Below, one piece after another: positions 1 to 11,995 of a stretch of DNA of 64,000 bases. Under the pieces are notes generated by a model. It ran no database searches, was not told where the DNA came from, and saw nothing but the letters and a program-made list of their open reading frames with translations. Positions within the stretch are counted from its first letter, which is position 1, and each line of letters starts with the position of its first letter. The DNA lies in the NCBI GenBank assembly GCA_037043455.1, contig JAWPHD010001151.1, positions 124,001-188,000 of the forward strand, written 5' to 3'. The DNA comes from Cyrtodaria siliqua. Its lineage: Eukaryota; Mollusca; Bivalvia; Adapedonta; Hiatellidae. The position numbers and the translations under genes were made by a program.

Positions 1-567
1 GGTGTGGATGTAAGCCTTCCGGAGTGGAGCTAAGCTTCCACATATAACGTTTACGAGCGGTGGAGACGGTCACCGTACCTGCGCACCATGGCCAGGTTCT
101 AGTAGCGACAACCTCCGGGACACTAGGTGGGCCCGTTATCAGTCCTCACTGGAGGAACATCATCCACAACCTCAGTGGAGGTTAACCATCATTAAATCGC
201 GTCATTAACCCTTATAGAAGGCATTTGATGACAATCATCCATTGGATTCGCGCATCATCATCTTCATGAGCTCTCGCGCATCACAGTTATCGCGCTAGAT
301 CATAGATCAATTTGTTATAACTTTAACAACACTTTAGTGTCGTATATAATCAGTCGACACATTCAGTATTTATTACAATACCAGAACGTCTTAAACGTTC
401 ATGAGAACATTCTTTTCATAGTTCATCTGTGTATTCGCTTGTTTTTTTTTAGATAATTGTATATATATTTAACATATTTTAAAAGTTGAATTAAACTTAT
501 GTAAATGCATTCACCGTCATTGATTCTTTCCTGAGTTAGCCCCAACCACTAGGGTCATCCTGTGACA
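1..567 (+). repeat. 5' LTR of gypsy-type element 1 (left part outside window)
   Basis: This segment aligns almost base for base with 6193-6759, the 3' LTR of the same element. It ends in TGTGACA, after which the leader begins, whereas the 3' copy at 6759 runs into unrelated sequence. The LTR start lies left of the window: the intact family start, TGTCACA, is seen only in element 2 at 45138. The left LTR here therefore lacks roughly its first 1.1 kb. What is seen is the repeat pairing and the end motif; the LTR label follows from the gag-pol frame between the two copies. Confidence 0.9.
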
Positions 568-569
568 AC

Positions 570-588
570 TGGTTTTCAGAGTAGTGGG
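570..588 (+). other. Putative tRNA primer binding site of element 1
   Basis: Two bases after the 5' LTR end the sequence reads TGGTTTTCAGAGTAGTGGG. It starts with TGG, as expected for the complement of a tRNA CCA end, and resembles the TGGTGTCAGA-type sites of many Ty3/gypsy elements. The matching tRNA was not identified. A second copy follows the duplicated LTR piece, near 1652. Element 2 has lost this site. Confidence 0.55.
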
Positions 589-1249
589 ATTTTGGGCGAC
601 TACGGAGAGAAAGAATCAATAAGTGATCTTTATTATGATATGCTAAATCTCTACTTATTATTTTAGAATTGTGTTCCACCCTCTGATCCATCAAGGCGAC
701 TGTAGACAATCAGGGCCACAGCTTGGAAGACAAGTCAAGACACGACAAGGGTAGGGTGAGTCCAAACTGTTGTTTTGTACGTTCTTTCCTTGGCACGAGG
801 TCGCAGTGGTCTACACGATTGGGTCTGAGGCACTTTTGCTCAATAATTTGGGTGTATGTTTTTACCTCCCTTGATATACCAATAGTATCCAATTAGGTTG
901 GCGAACAAGACGTTCTACTCATATTGTGACACTCGAGTATACTTATATTGATGGGAGAAGTAAATATACATGTACATGTTATACACATTTCTATGATTGT
1001 TTAAGGTTTATGTCCAATATCAAATATAGATATTTTATGTAGTGTATATGTTTTGTGGAAGCTAGATACTATCTATACATAACCGTTAGTAATTAGCGCT
1101 AGTACAAATGTGTTTGTAACTTGTCCTATGATGATGCCCAGGTATTTACTGAGGGCACAGTGACTTACCATTAGTAGTTAGTTGAGTAGAATTATTAGTG
1201 ACGTGTGTATTGTAATTATTGTAGTTAGTAGTCCACAATATCTATAACC

Positions 1250-1384
1250 ATGACGTCCATAAAGAAAATTACGGATATGAGTAAGGTGTTAGGGTATACT
1301 GGAGAGGAGCGTAGAAACTTTGTTAAAGACAAACAGGCTAAGGAAATGGAATTTAGACATAAGGAAAGAGAATTATCGCGCTAG
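1250..1384 (+). pseudogene. Truncated gag start in the duplicated leader
   Basis: A 44-codon frame begins at ATG 1250 and encodes the same N-terminus as the gag frame at 2331, for example LGYTGEERRNFVKD. It runs into duplicated LTR sequence and stops at TAG 1382-1384. The upstream initiator used in the other copies (ATG at 2319 and at 49367) reads ATA here. It is a by-product of the tandem duplication and has no expected function. Confidence 0.8.
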
Positions 1385-2318
1385 ATCATAGATCAACATT
1401 GTTATTACTTTAACAACACTTTATAGCCGTATATAATCAGTCGACACATTCAGTATTTATTACAATACCAGAACGTCTTAAACGTTCATGAGAACATTGT
1501 CATAGTTCATCTGTGTATTCGCTTGTTTTTTTAGATAATTGTATATATATTTAACATATTTTAAAAGTTGCATTAAATTTATGTAAATGCATTCACCGTC
1601 ATTGATTCTTTCCTGAGTTAGCCCCAACCACTAGGGTCATCCTGTGACAACTGGTTTTCAGAGTAGTGGGATTTTGGGCGACTACGGAGGGAAAGAATCA
1701 ATAAGTGATCTTTATTATGATATGCTAAATCTCTACTTATTATTTTAGAATTGTGTTCCACCCTCTGATCCATCAAGGCGACTGTAGACGATCACGGCCA
1801 CAGCTTGGAAGACAAGTCAAGACACGACATGGGTAGGGCGAGTCCAAACTGTTGCTTTGTACGTTCTTTCCTTGGCACGAGGTCGCAGTGGTCTACACGA
1901 TTGGGTCTGAGGCACTTTTGCTCAATACTTTGGGTGTTTGTTTTTATCTCCCTTGATATACCAATAGTATCCAATTAGGTTGGCGAACAAGACGTTCTAC
2001 TCATGTTGTGACATTCGAGTATACTTAATTGATGGGAGAAGTAAATATACATGTACATGTTGTACACATTTCTATGATTGTTTAAGGTTTATGTCCAATA
2101 TCAAATATAGATATTTTATGTAGTGTATATGTTTTGAGGAAGCTAGATACTATCTACACATAACCGTTAGTAGTTAGCGCTAGTACAAATGTGTATGTAA
2201 CTTGTCCTATGATGATGCCCAGGTATTTACTGAGGACACAGTGACTTACCATTAGTAGTTAGTTGAGTAGAATTATTAGTGACGTGTGTATTGTAATTAT
2301 TGTAGTTAGTAGTCCACA

Positions 2319-5162
2319 ATGTCTATAACCATGACGTCCATGAAGGAACTTGCGGATATGGGTAAGGAGTTAGGGTATACTGGAGAGGAGCGTAGAACCT
2401 TTGTTAAAGACGAACAGGCTAGGGAAAGGGAATTTAGACTTAGGGAAAGAGAATTAGCAAAGCAGGAAAGTAGATTAGCTAAAGAGAAGCTAGATACTGA
2501 GAAAGATAGGTTAGCAGTAGAAAGTAGATTAGCTAAAGAGAAGCTAGAATTCAAAAGTGGATTAGCTAAAGAGAAGACAGAATTAGAAGGTAGGTTAGCT
2601 AAAGAGAAGATAGATGCTGATAAAGAGAAGTTAGAATTCGAAAGTAGATTAGCTAGAGAGAAGCGAGATGAAGAAAGTAGACTAGCCACAAAGAGGTTAG
2701 AATTAGAAGGTATGTAAGCTAAAGAAAAGCGAGATGATGAAAGTAGAATAGTAAGGGAGAAGCAAGAGTTAGAACATGGGAGGTTCGAAACAGATGGTAG
2801 ACTAGCTAAGGCTAAGATAATGATGGAGAGGGATAAATCAGAGTTTGATCATAAGTTAGCTTTAGAGTTGGAAGCAGCTAAGACACATAGTAAGGACAGT
2901 AAAACTGTAGGGAAAGATAGTTATTCTGGGAAGCTAAAAGGTCCGGAATTACCATACTTTGATGCTGACAAAGATAACATGGACAGTTACTTGTTACGGT
3001 TTGAACGTTATGCTGAGTTACAGGAATGGACCAAAGATAAGTGGCCAGTTCATTTAAGTGCGTTATTGAGAGGCAAGGCCTTAGATGTATTTTCTAGATT
3101 ACCTAGTGTAGATTCTCTTGACTATGACAAGTTAAAGGATGCTCTTTTAAAGAGATTTGAGTTAACTGAAGAAGGTTTTAGAAAGCGGTTTAGAGCTTGT
3201 TTGCCTGAAAAAGGCGAGCCATTTATTCAGTTCATTAGTAGGTCTCGAAATTACTTAGATAGATGGTTAGAGTTAGGGAAGGAAACGCAGACTTATCAAG
3301 GCCTGATAGATTTCTTGTGGCGGGACCAGCTATTCAATGTTTGTAGTAGATATCTGTTCTTATTTCTGAAAGAAAGAAAATTAGCTAGTGTAGAAGAAAT
3401 CGCAACACAAGCAGATCAGTTTGCCGAGGCTAGAGGTGGAGCTCATAATGTAGTGTCGAAAGACAGAACATTTAGAGATAGGCAAGGGGACGATCATAGT
3501 AATAAACAGAAAGTCCAGAGTGGAAACTATAGAGGTGGAGGTAGTTCGATGGGTGCTAGAGGAGGTAGCAATAGTGGTAACAACATAGGTAGACCTTTTA
3601 TTCGGTGTCGTCACTTTAATGGGAATCATGCTTCACATGATTGTAGGAAAGCGGTGAAAATATCCGCTGTCGTAGACAATTCTCTGTACAATAGTAGAGT
3701 GGACAACAATGTAGGTAGTCAGAACCACGGTTTTAACAACTCATGGAATTTCCGTAGAGGTAGAGGTGGTCAAAACCGAGGTAGAGGTAGAGGCAGAGGT
3801 AGTAATAGTCCGGTTATTAAAACCGAGAGTAGTATCTGTTGTGTTAGATCGGATGGCGTAATGGCGAAGATCGGAACATGTCTCTTTCCGTATGCAAATC
3901 TTCCAACGGCAGATGGTAGAGTGAATGGCACGGACGTAATTGTAATGAGGGATACAGGTTGTACATGTGTGGTAGTTAGGCGTAGTTTAGTTACGGATGA
4001 CCAGTTGGTAGGTAAACAGTCACCGTGTATGTTGTTAAATAAGTCGGTAGAGCACGTGCCAATAGCGAGAATATATGTAGATACACCTTTCTTTAAAGGG
4101 ACTACAGAGGCATTATGTATGGACGACCCGATGTATGATTTAACGATAGGGAACATAGAAGGTTCAGTACTTCCGGTAGTGTCCGATTTTAGGAGTAGCA
4201 TAAGTAATGCAGTAGAGACTAGAGCGCAGGTTCAGAAGCAAGCACAGGCTTATAGAAAATTAAAGGTTCCTGCAGTCGTAGGTGACATATCTAAAGCGGA
4301 GTTTATAGAAGCACAAACTCAAGACGAGTCATTAGGTCCTTGTAAAGTGAAGGCCAAGGATGGTGTAGTGAAGAAGTGTAAAGGGTCCGGTAGTTGTAAG
4401 TTTGTACATAAGAATAGGTTATTGTACAGAGAATTTGAAGATAGTGGTGGTAGACAGTTTCACCAATTAGTGGTACCTACCCCGTATAGAACGAAAGTTC
4501 TTAAGGTAGCTCATGAGTCGATTATGGGAGGTCATTTAGGCGTAAAGAAAACGTCAGATAGAGTATTGGCAAAATTGTATTGGCCAGGCGTAAGTGGAGA
4601 TGTAACTAGGTATTGTAGGTCCTGCGATGTATGCCAAAAGACAGTACCAAAAGGTCGAGTGACCAAAGTACATTTAGGTCAGATGCCACTGATAGATACA
4701 CCATTTAAGCGGGTAGCCGTAGACATAGTTGGACCAATTTTTCCAGTGTCAGATAGGAAAAATAGGTACATTTTAACCATGGTAGACTATGCAACTAGGT
4801 ATCCGGAGGCAGTAGCATTGCCCTCAATTGAAACTGAGAGAGTAGCTGAGGCATTAGTTGATATGTTCAATAGGCTAGGTGTACCAGAGAAAATGCTGAC
4901 TGATTGTGGGTCACAGTTTACGTCAGAACTTATGGCTGAAGTTAGCAGGTTATTGTATGTGCGTCAAATCATGACAACACCGTATCATCCTATGTGTAAC
5001 GGGTTAGTCGAACGATTTAACGAGACGTTAAAGCAAATGTTACGGCATATGTGTACAGAGAGACCCAAAGATTGTGACAAGTATCTCAATGCTTTGTTGT
5101 TTGCATTTAGAGAGGTTCCACAAGATAGTTTAGGATTTTCTCCGTTTGAGTTATTACCCTAA
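2319..5162 (+). pseudogene. gag-protease-integrase polyprotein of gypsy element 1 (one internal stop, 3' truncated)
   Basis: One reading frame runs from ATG 2319 to TAA 5160-5162, broken only by TAA at 2715-2717. In order it encodes: a charged coiled coil built of LAKEKLE-type repeats (2450-2870); a Gag capsid region with a SCAN-like stretch (RKRFRACLPEKGEPF, near 3181); a degenerate CCHC knuckle (CRHFNGNHASHDC) and RG-rich basic tail; an aspartic protease with DTG at 3951; and an integrase with an HHCC zinc finger (HESIMGGHLG to CRSCDVC) and a complete DD35E triad (D 4722, D 4902, E 5010). There is no reverse transcriptase or RNase H between protease and integrase. The frame ends within the conserved integrase motif GFSPFELL, where it joins LTR sequence directly, so a deletion has removed the rest of pol. 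Product length and order follow Gmr1-like metaviruses. It cannot replicate on its own. Confidence 0.92.
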
Positions 5163-6759
5163 CCTATTGTTGAGTTGAAACAAATTCACAATGTTCATGA
5201 TATATTCAGGTAACACGGAAAAGCGTGCACATTTTAAGTGTTCGCGGGATGCCGAGTCATAAGTTTAGTTTTGTGCTAATGCATGTAAACGTATAGGTCT
5301 ATCTTCCTTAAACGGCAAAAATGTGTAAGAGGCCTTTCGTGTAGATTTTAATACTGCGAATTTAGCCACGTATGCCACTGACTGAACGGGGGAAATAATG
5401 GTTTGGGCGTAACGTTTGCTATAAAATCCATTGTCTCCTAGTTTTGGCCGGGATTGCTTGATAGTTGCATTGTTTGGAGCAGAAGTTGGACGGCGAAATT
5501 CACAGACAATATGTGGTCAGTATTTATTTTATTAACTTTTATCGTACATTTGTATTCAGTGGGCGGCGCCATCTTTGTTGGCGGTTACGACATCCGGTTA
5601 GCTTTGATGTTTCTCAAACATTAACTTTAGACTAGCATATGATTTTGAAGTTACTTTATTAGATGTAATTATTGTAATTGATCATTAATTGTAAAACAAT
5701 ATTAATTTGATAGCAGTGGATAATAGGTGCAGTAGTTAACGTTGGCGTATAACTCAGTGATTGTAATACACGATTGTTAACATTAGTTAACAATGAGATG
5801 AGTGACTAGGATAAATGTTCGACGCGTATGCATAGCGTTGTATAATGTGGTCATTAGTTGACATACATGTGTGCATGCATAACTCAGTGAGTGTCATATA
5901 CGAGTGATTTGATAATGTTTTATATTACATGTATTAGGGGCATTGGTTAACAGCGACGTACATGGCGTATACATGGCGTTGTAGAATATGTATACATTGC
6001 TACTCATCATTAGTACAGCTTACATATATTTATTGAATCATGATTTGTTTGGGTAATGATAATTATGCAAGATTGTTATGTTTGTCAACCGACATCTAAA
6101 ACGTATGTATAACTACAGCCTAAGCCATCCAGGGTTAGATATAAGCCATCCAGGGTTGGATATAAGCCATCCAGGGTTGGATATTAGCCATCCAGGTGTG
6201 GATGTAAGCCTTCCAGGGTGGAGCTAAGCTTCCACATATAACGTTTACGAGCGGTGGAGACGGTCCCCGTACCTGCGCAACACGGCCAGGTTCTAGTAGC
6301 GACAACCCCGGGACACTAGGTGGGCCCGTTATCAGTCCTCACTGGAGGAACCTCATCCACAACCTCAGTGGAGGTTAACCATCATTACATCGCGTCATCA
6401 ACCCTTATAGAAGGCATTTGATGACAATCATCCATTGGATTCGCGCATCATCATCGTCATGAGCTCTCGCGCATCACAGTTATCGCTCTAGATCATAAAT
6501 CAACATTGTTATAACTTTAACAACACTTTAGTGCCGTATATAATCAGTCGACACATTCAGTATTTATTACAAATACCAGAACGTCTAAACGTTCATGAGA
6601 ACATTCTTTTCATAGTTCATCTGTGTATTCGCTTGTTTATTTAGATAATTGTATATATATTTAACATATTTTAAAAGTTGCATTAAACTTATGTAAATGC
6701 ATTCACCGTCATTGATTCTTTCCTGAGTTAACCCCAACCACTAGGGTCATCCTGTGACA
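5155..6759 (+). repeat. 3' LTR of element 1 (first about 70 bases deleted)
   Basis: It pairs with 1-567 over its last 567 bases and with the 45205-48250 LTR of element 2 over the rest. It ends CCTGTGACA at 6759. Compared with element 2, whose LTR starts TGTCACA at 45138, about 70 bases at the start are missing because the pol deletion runs into the LTR. The family LTR is therefore near 1.68 kb. No coding sequence is seen in it. Confidence 0.88.
6118..6215 (+). repeat. About 21-bp tandem repeat inside the LTR
   Basis: Four to five copies of a unit close to TAAGCCATCCAGGGTTGGATA stand head to tail, the last ones diverged (AAGCCTTCCAGGG). Element 2 carries one unit fewer at 47994-48070. Repeat number therefore varies between copies of the family. 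It may be a promoter or enhancer-like part of the LTR, but nothing in the sequence proves that. Confidence 0.8.
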
Positions 6760-7689
6760 CACCCACTAACCACTCAACACCCCCACCTACCCCAATCGCG
6801 CTCGCGTACACACACACATGCGCACGAACGCACGCACGCATGCACGCACGCACGCACGCATATATAGCAAAGAAAGCATAAGTGTTGCCCCCATCCTTCG
6901 TGCCACGTTATATGCCGGTAAATATATCTTGTTTCAGAAGTTACACTATACACATATATTTTCGTGCCATGTTATATGTGTATAGTGGTGGATCTTGGCA
7001 AGAATTTGGGTAGATTTGGGTAGATTTGTGTAGATCTGGGTAAATATTTCTTGTTTCAGAAGTTACACTGTACACATATACTTTCATGCCACGTTATATG
7101 TGTATAGTGGTAGATTTAGGCAAAGATTTGGGTATATTTGGGTATATTTGGGCAAGGATTTGGGTAGATTTAGGTAGATCTGGGTGGATTTGGGTATATT
7201 TGGGTATATTTGGGTGGATTTGGGTAGATTTGGGTATATTTGGGTATTTCGTGCCACCGATCTGTGTAGTACATGGCAACCACTTGCATTTGAAGGAATT
7301 TATGCATGCAATGAAACCAATTCTTAAGGTCAACTCTACTATATTTAGATTGGTATCTAATACGAACTGAAACAACTTATGAAGATAAATAGTACTATAT
7401 ATCAAAAACAAATAACGTACAGCTTTCATTAGCTGCACAGCAGAATAAATATCTGTTGGCTCATAACAAATCCAGCATTTTCCAAAAAAATAAGGGTTGT
7501 AGTTTATTGCAGATCGAAGGTCTGAACTGTCTCGCCAATATTCCGTAATCGGTAAAGTTTAGAATCATTGTGTTCTGAAAATATGTAACGTGTGCGTCGA
7601 TTGTGCTCATTGTCACACACACACACGCACACACGTACAGACTCACACACACCCCACACCCATACCCCACCCCCACACACGCACATATG

Positions 7690-7741
<52 letters not shown>

Positions 7742-7752
7742 GGCAGGCAGGC

Positions 7753-7788
<36 letters not shown>

Positions 7789-7920
7789 CAGACCAGACCA
7801 GACAGACAGACAAAATAAATTAGGTTAACAGCTAACAAACGAAGAAATATGACCAATAATTGTGCTACATCTAATATAGCCAACATATATAATTGACTTA
7901 TCTTACATCCCAATATATTA
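6760..7920. repeat. Simple-sequence region: CA, GCAC, TTTGGGTA and GACA arrays
   Basis: No gene is seen. It holds CA and ACGC microsatellite tracts (6805-6860), a 10-bp minisatellite of TTTGGGTAGA/TTTGGGTATA units (about 6995-7250), CA-rich sequence (7613-7685) and a long GACA array (7689-7812). A duplicated segment, TTTCAGAAGTTACACTATAC-like, occurs at 6930 and 7050. The long ORFs through the GACA array in all frames are low-complexity artefacts. Confidence 0.9.
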
Positions 7921-8140
7921 GTTTAAACACATTTCTTTTACATCGATTGCGAAATGAGTTCTTGCAATTGATATGAATCGCTTTCGATGGCTTCCTGGGT
8001 AGGACCAGAAATAAGCAATATGGATTAATTATCTTGCTAAATAATTATCTTGCTAAATGATAAATAACATGTCCAAGGCGAAGATCGAACCCACGACTTC
8101 TCGATCCAGAGTCTGATGTTCTACCACTGGACAACATACT
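7921..8140 (-). mobile_element. tRNA-derived SINE with target duplication
   Basis: On the minus strand a tRNA-like head reads from about 8140, with an A box TTGTCCAGTGG and a B box GGGTTCGATCTTC, followed by a non-tRNA body. It is flanked by CCCAATATATTA (7909-7920) and CCCAATATAATTA (8141-8153), a near-perfect target site duplication. Boxes and duplication are visible directly; the SINE family is not named. Confidence 0.78.
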
Positions 8141-10585
8141 CCCAATATAATTAATTCCCAGCTTGCGCGATCGGTTTAATTGAATATGAAAAATACGGTT
8201 TAATGTAAATGAGGATTTTTGTTTTGTTTCATTTACATTTAAAACGCCATTCATATACAGACCTTTTTTCTAACGAATATGCGTTCAAGCCAAATAGTGG
8301 AAAACACTTGCATTCTGTTTTTCGTTTATACAAACCATAACTACGGAAGCGTATTCGTGCCTCGTCTTGTTGGGTTATATTGAACTTCTCAATTTAAAAT
8401 AACAGTTTTTATGATATACGTCTATAAATCGATATATTTATGTCGACAAAACACGACGTAATTCAATAAATGCAAAACAAATACATTGAAAAGGTTCTTT
8501 ATTTTACAATAAATAATTTTTAGTGAAACATATATCAATATAAAGGAACTCGACGTAATGAGCAATATCTGTATTACACGAGATATTTATCAGATATTCA
8601 TGTCAAGCTATTGTTTGTCGATTATGTGATATAAATATGTCGATTTAAAATCTAAACAAGAGGCCCAAGAGGGCCTGTAGACGCTCTGCTGGCTAAAACG
8701 GCTCTAATATCAAGGGTTGTTGTCATAAATTTTCCATCAGTACTTATTTTTTCCGAACGTGTCCAATATACCATTAATTAAAAAAAAAAATAATAAGAAA
8801 AAAAAAAAATAAAAAAAAAAATAAAAAAAATAGAAAAAAATAACAAAATAGAAAAAAATTAAAAAAAAATGGTAAGGATCAAACAACAAATGAAGGTGCT
8901 AGAGTGTTCACAAGGCAGAAAAAAGGCATATTTTAGCAAAGACAAAGGCCATAACGCCGGCATAAATGGTTCGATGTTGCTGTTTTTCTTTTCCAACGTA
9001 TGTGTCGACGTGCTGTAAAACACCATTCATTCTTTTCGAACTCGTCCAATATTTCATTATTATTAACAATCTATGCAAGATTGGTAAAGATCAAATAATA
9101 AATGAAGGTGATGGAGTGTTCACAAGACAGAAATGGCATATTTCAGAAAAAAACAAGGGCCATAACTCTTGTGTTACTGATCCGATCTGGCTGTTTTTGA
9201 GTCGCCATGCGTCAGCAAGGTTGACTATTTGGAATCGTGTATGTATATACTGCAATTTCTGAATATGGACTTTTTGGGTGAGGAGCTTTACCGTTTTCGG
9301 CAATGTAGTCCCCTTTAACTGCCTCAAATACAACTTAATTTGATAAGGTGACTGACATGAACGTTATGTATACCGAGTAATATAACTACTGATTGTGAAA
9401 TAATGAAATAATTGTAATTGTATACAGTATAAACGTGTCTTTTTTGTAGATTTACCGAAATATTATGCGCATTAATACACCAATTTCGGACGAGGAGCTT
9501 TACGCACTTCGAGAATGCACTTCGAGAATGTAGTTCCTTTAACTGCCTCAAGTATAACTTAATTGCATAAGGTGACTGGCATGAACGTTATATATACCGA
9601 ATAATATAACTACTGATTGTGAATAATTGTCATTGTATACAGTATTTACGTGTCTTTCTTGAAAATGTACTCAAATACTATGCACAATAATACACGCATA
9701 AATATTATGAATGGATAGCGTAGTTACCCGGATGTCGAACATCTCTTTAATAGTAATTCATTTCATTTACCCATGTAGTGTTTATTTCCTTGCTGGAATT
9801 CAATAAAAAATAATTATCTCACAGTGTATCAACAGGAAATCTATTGGAACATACAGTGCTCGAAAAGTAGGATAGCCCGATGCCCGGGGCTCGATTGAAT
9901 GTTTGTGAAATTTTCGGGCCGTAAAAGAGCGGTGTCATAGTAGTTCAGATGGTACATAATTTCGGATATTTTTTATTTATTTTTAACTTTTTTACATAAT
10001 CAAATAAGAAAAACTGTCCTTTACAAATATATGTTGGTGGAAAAAATAATATATATATATGTATAGATACAAATATAAAGTATATTTCTATTCATTATTT
10101 AAGGTGTAAGGACTTCCTGGAATCCTACTTTTAAATGCATTCTAGTCTATGCTCCTAATTCCTTAACTTGTAGAAAGTGGTGACAAAAAGAGAAATATAG
10201 CCAGAGGAGGCCCTGATAGTCAAATAAAACCTGATTAAAAATTTGGCTCCAAGTTTCGCTCAAGTTTCACCAAGTCGGCTCTGATTATTATTGTTTGGCA
10301 AAAGTTCTAGTACTGTCCTCAGTTTGCTTACTCCAGTACAAAAAACATCTCATGTTCTACGCAGCAACATTTCATTATATAACCATTTATTCCATTCTAG
10401 TTAAATATCATATGCATGTTCCTGTTGTTTGCCTCTATCAAGTTTGTGTTTTTCGTTGTCGTCAAATTTTCAAAATGGCCGCCACGATAACCCAAAGTTT
10501 ACATAGAGTTATATATAGGAAACATGTTTCTTGGGTTGGCCTCTATCATGTTTATGTTTTTGAATCACATCATACAAGTAGAGCG

Positions 10586-10612
10586 TCTACAGGCTCTCTT
10601 GGGCCTCTTGTT
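10586..10612 (-). repeat. Inverted copy of the element start motif
   Basis: The sequence GCGTCTACAGGCTCTCTTGG with GCCTCTTG is the reverse complement of the element start at 8657 (CAAGAGGCCCAAGAGGGCCT then GTAGACGC). It suggests that a second, oppositely oriented element, or part of one, lies inside 9800-10612. The flanking stretch 9700-10580 shows no gene. Confidence 0.6.
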
Positions 10613-10619
10613 GATCTTG

Positions 10620-11995
10620 TCTAAGCTTTTATTGATATTAACAATCTTTGCAAGTTTGGTAAAGATCAAATAATAAATGAAGGTGCTAGAGTGTTCACAA
10701 GGCAGAAAATGGCATTTTTAAGAAAAAAAACAAGGGCCATAACTCTAGTATTAGTTACCCAATTTAGCTGGTTTTAGAACTTGTCCAAGATTTTATTGAT
10801 ATTAACAATCTGTGCAAGTTTTGTAAAGATCAAATAATCAATGAAGGTGCTAGAGTGTTCACAAGGCAGAAAACGGCATTTTTCAGAAAAAAACAGGGGC
10901 ATAACTCTGACATTACTGATGCGATTTGGCTGGTTTTCGAACTTGTCCGAACTTTTATTGATATTAACAATCTGTGCAAGTTTGATAAAGATCAAATAAT
11001 ACATGAAGGTGCTAGAGTGTTCACAAGGCAGAAAACGGCATTTTCCAGAAAAAAATCAAGGGCCATAACTATGGTATTACTGATCCGATTTTGCTGGTTT
11101 TAGAAACGTGTCCGAACTTTCATTGATATTAACAATCTGTGCACGTTTGGTAAAGATCAAATAATACATGAAGGTGCTAGAGTGTTCACAAGGCAGAAAA
11201 TGGCGTTTTTCAAAATAAACAAGGGCCATAACTCTGTCGTTAATGATCCAATTGAACTGGTTTTCGAACTTGTCCAAGCTTTTATTGGTATTAACAATCT
11301 TTGCAAGTTTGGTAAAGATCAAATAATGAATGAAGGTGCTAGAGTGCTCATAAGGCAGAAAATGTCATTTTTCAGAAAAACAAAGGCCATAACTCTAGTG
11401 TTACTAACCCAATTTAGCTGGTTGTCGAACTTGGCCGAGCTTTTATTGATATTAACAATCTGTGCAAGTTTGATAAAGATCAAATAATAAATGAAGGTGC
11501 TAGAGTGTTCACAAGGAAGAAAATGGCATTTTTCAGAAAGAAAAAAGGTCATGACTCTGGTGTTAGTTACCCAATTTAGCTGGTTTTCGAACTTGCCCAA
11601 GCTTTCATTGGTATTAACAATATGTGCAAGTTTGGTAAAGATCAAATAATAAATGAAGGTGTTAGAGTTTTCACAAGGCAGAAAATGGCATTTTCCAGAA
11701 GAAAAAAATGTGCCAGAACTCTGGTGTTACTGACTCAATTTAGCTGTTTTTTGAACCTGTCCGACCTTTTATTGATATTAACAATCTTTGCAAGTTTGGT
11801 AAAGATCAAATAATAAATGAAGGTGCTAGAGCGTTCACAAGGCGTAATATGGCATTTTCTTAGCAAAACAAGGGCCATAACTAATCCGATCTGGCTGGTT
11901 TTCTAATTTGTCCGAGCTTTCATTGATATAAAAACACTGGCAAAGTTTCGTAAAGTTCCGGTTAATAATGAAGACCCTAGAGTGTTCACAAGGCA
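10620..11995 (+). repeat. Array of about nine units of 160-170 bp
   Basis: Each unit contains ATTGATATTAACAATCTGTG, then AAAGATCAAATAAT, GAAGGTGCTAGAGTGTTCAC and GGGCCATAACTCT. Units start near 10630, 10795, 10961, 11131, 11285, 11445, 11608, 11771 and 11919. Two looser units lie at 8870-9200. The ORFs found here on both strands are repeat translations that recur with the period and are not genes. Confidence 0.88.

Larger units (their letters stand above)
287..2456 (+). repeat. Tandem duplication of LTR end, leader and gag start (about 1.08 kb)
   Basis: The stretch from about 290 to 1375 is repeated as 1376 to 2456, at an offset of 1081 to 1086 bases. The join at 1371-1380 goes straight from the gag coiled-coil coding sequence into the middle of the LTR. 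The only shared bases at the break are TTA (1373-1375), present both in the LTR at 287-289 and in gag at 2454-2456. This looks like unequal exchange or template switching at a three-base microhomology. The two copies have since diverged by scattered substitutions. Confidence 0.9.

Noticed and set aside
2306..2689. Minus-strand ORF rich in LANLLS repeats
   Set aside because: It is the antisense shadow of the gag coiled-coil repeats.
2319..5162. Retrovirus with an envelope gene
   Set aside because: No third frame, signal peptide or transmembrane protein is seen between pol and the 3' LTR in either copy.
6995..7250. Interstitial telomere repeat
   Set aside because: The unit is TTTGGGTATA/TTTGGGTAGA, not TTAGGG, and its 10-bp period does not match animal telomeres.
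7461..7913. Long ORFs on both strands with DRQT or SVCL repeats
   Set aside because: They are translations of the GACA/TGTC microsatellite; open frames in such arrays carry no coding signal.
10774..11813. Series of 60-110 codon ORFs on both strands
   Set aside because: They recur with the 160-170 bp period of the tandem array and change frame between units.
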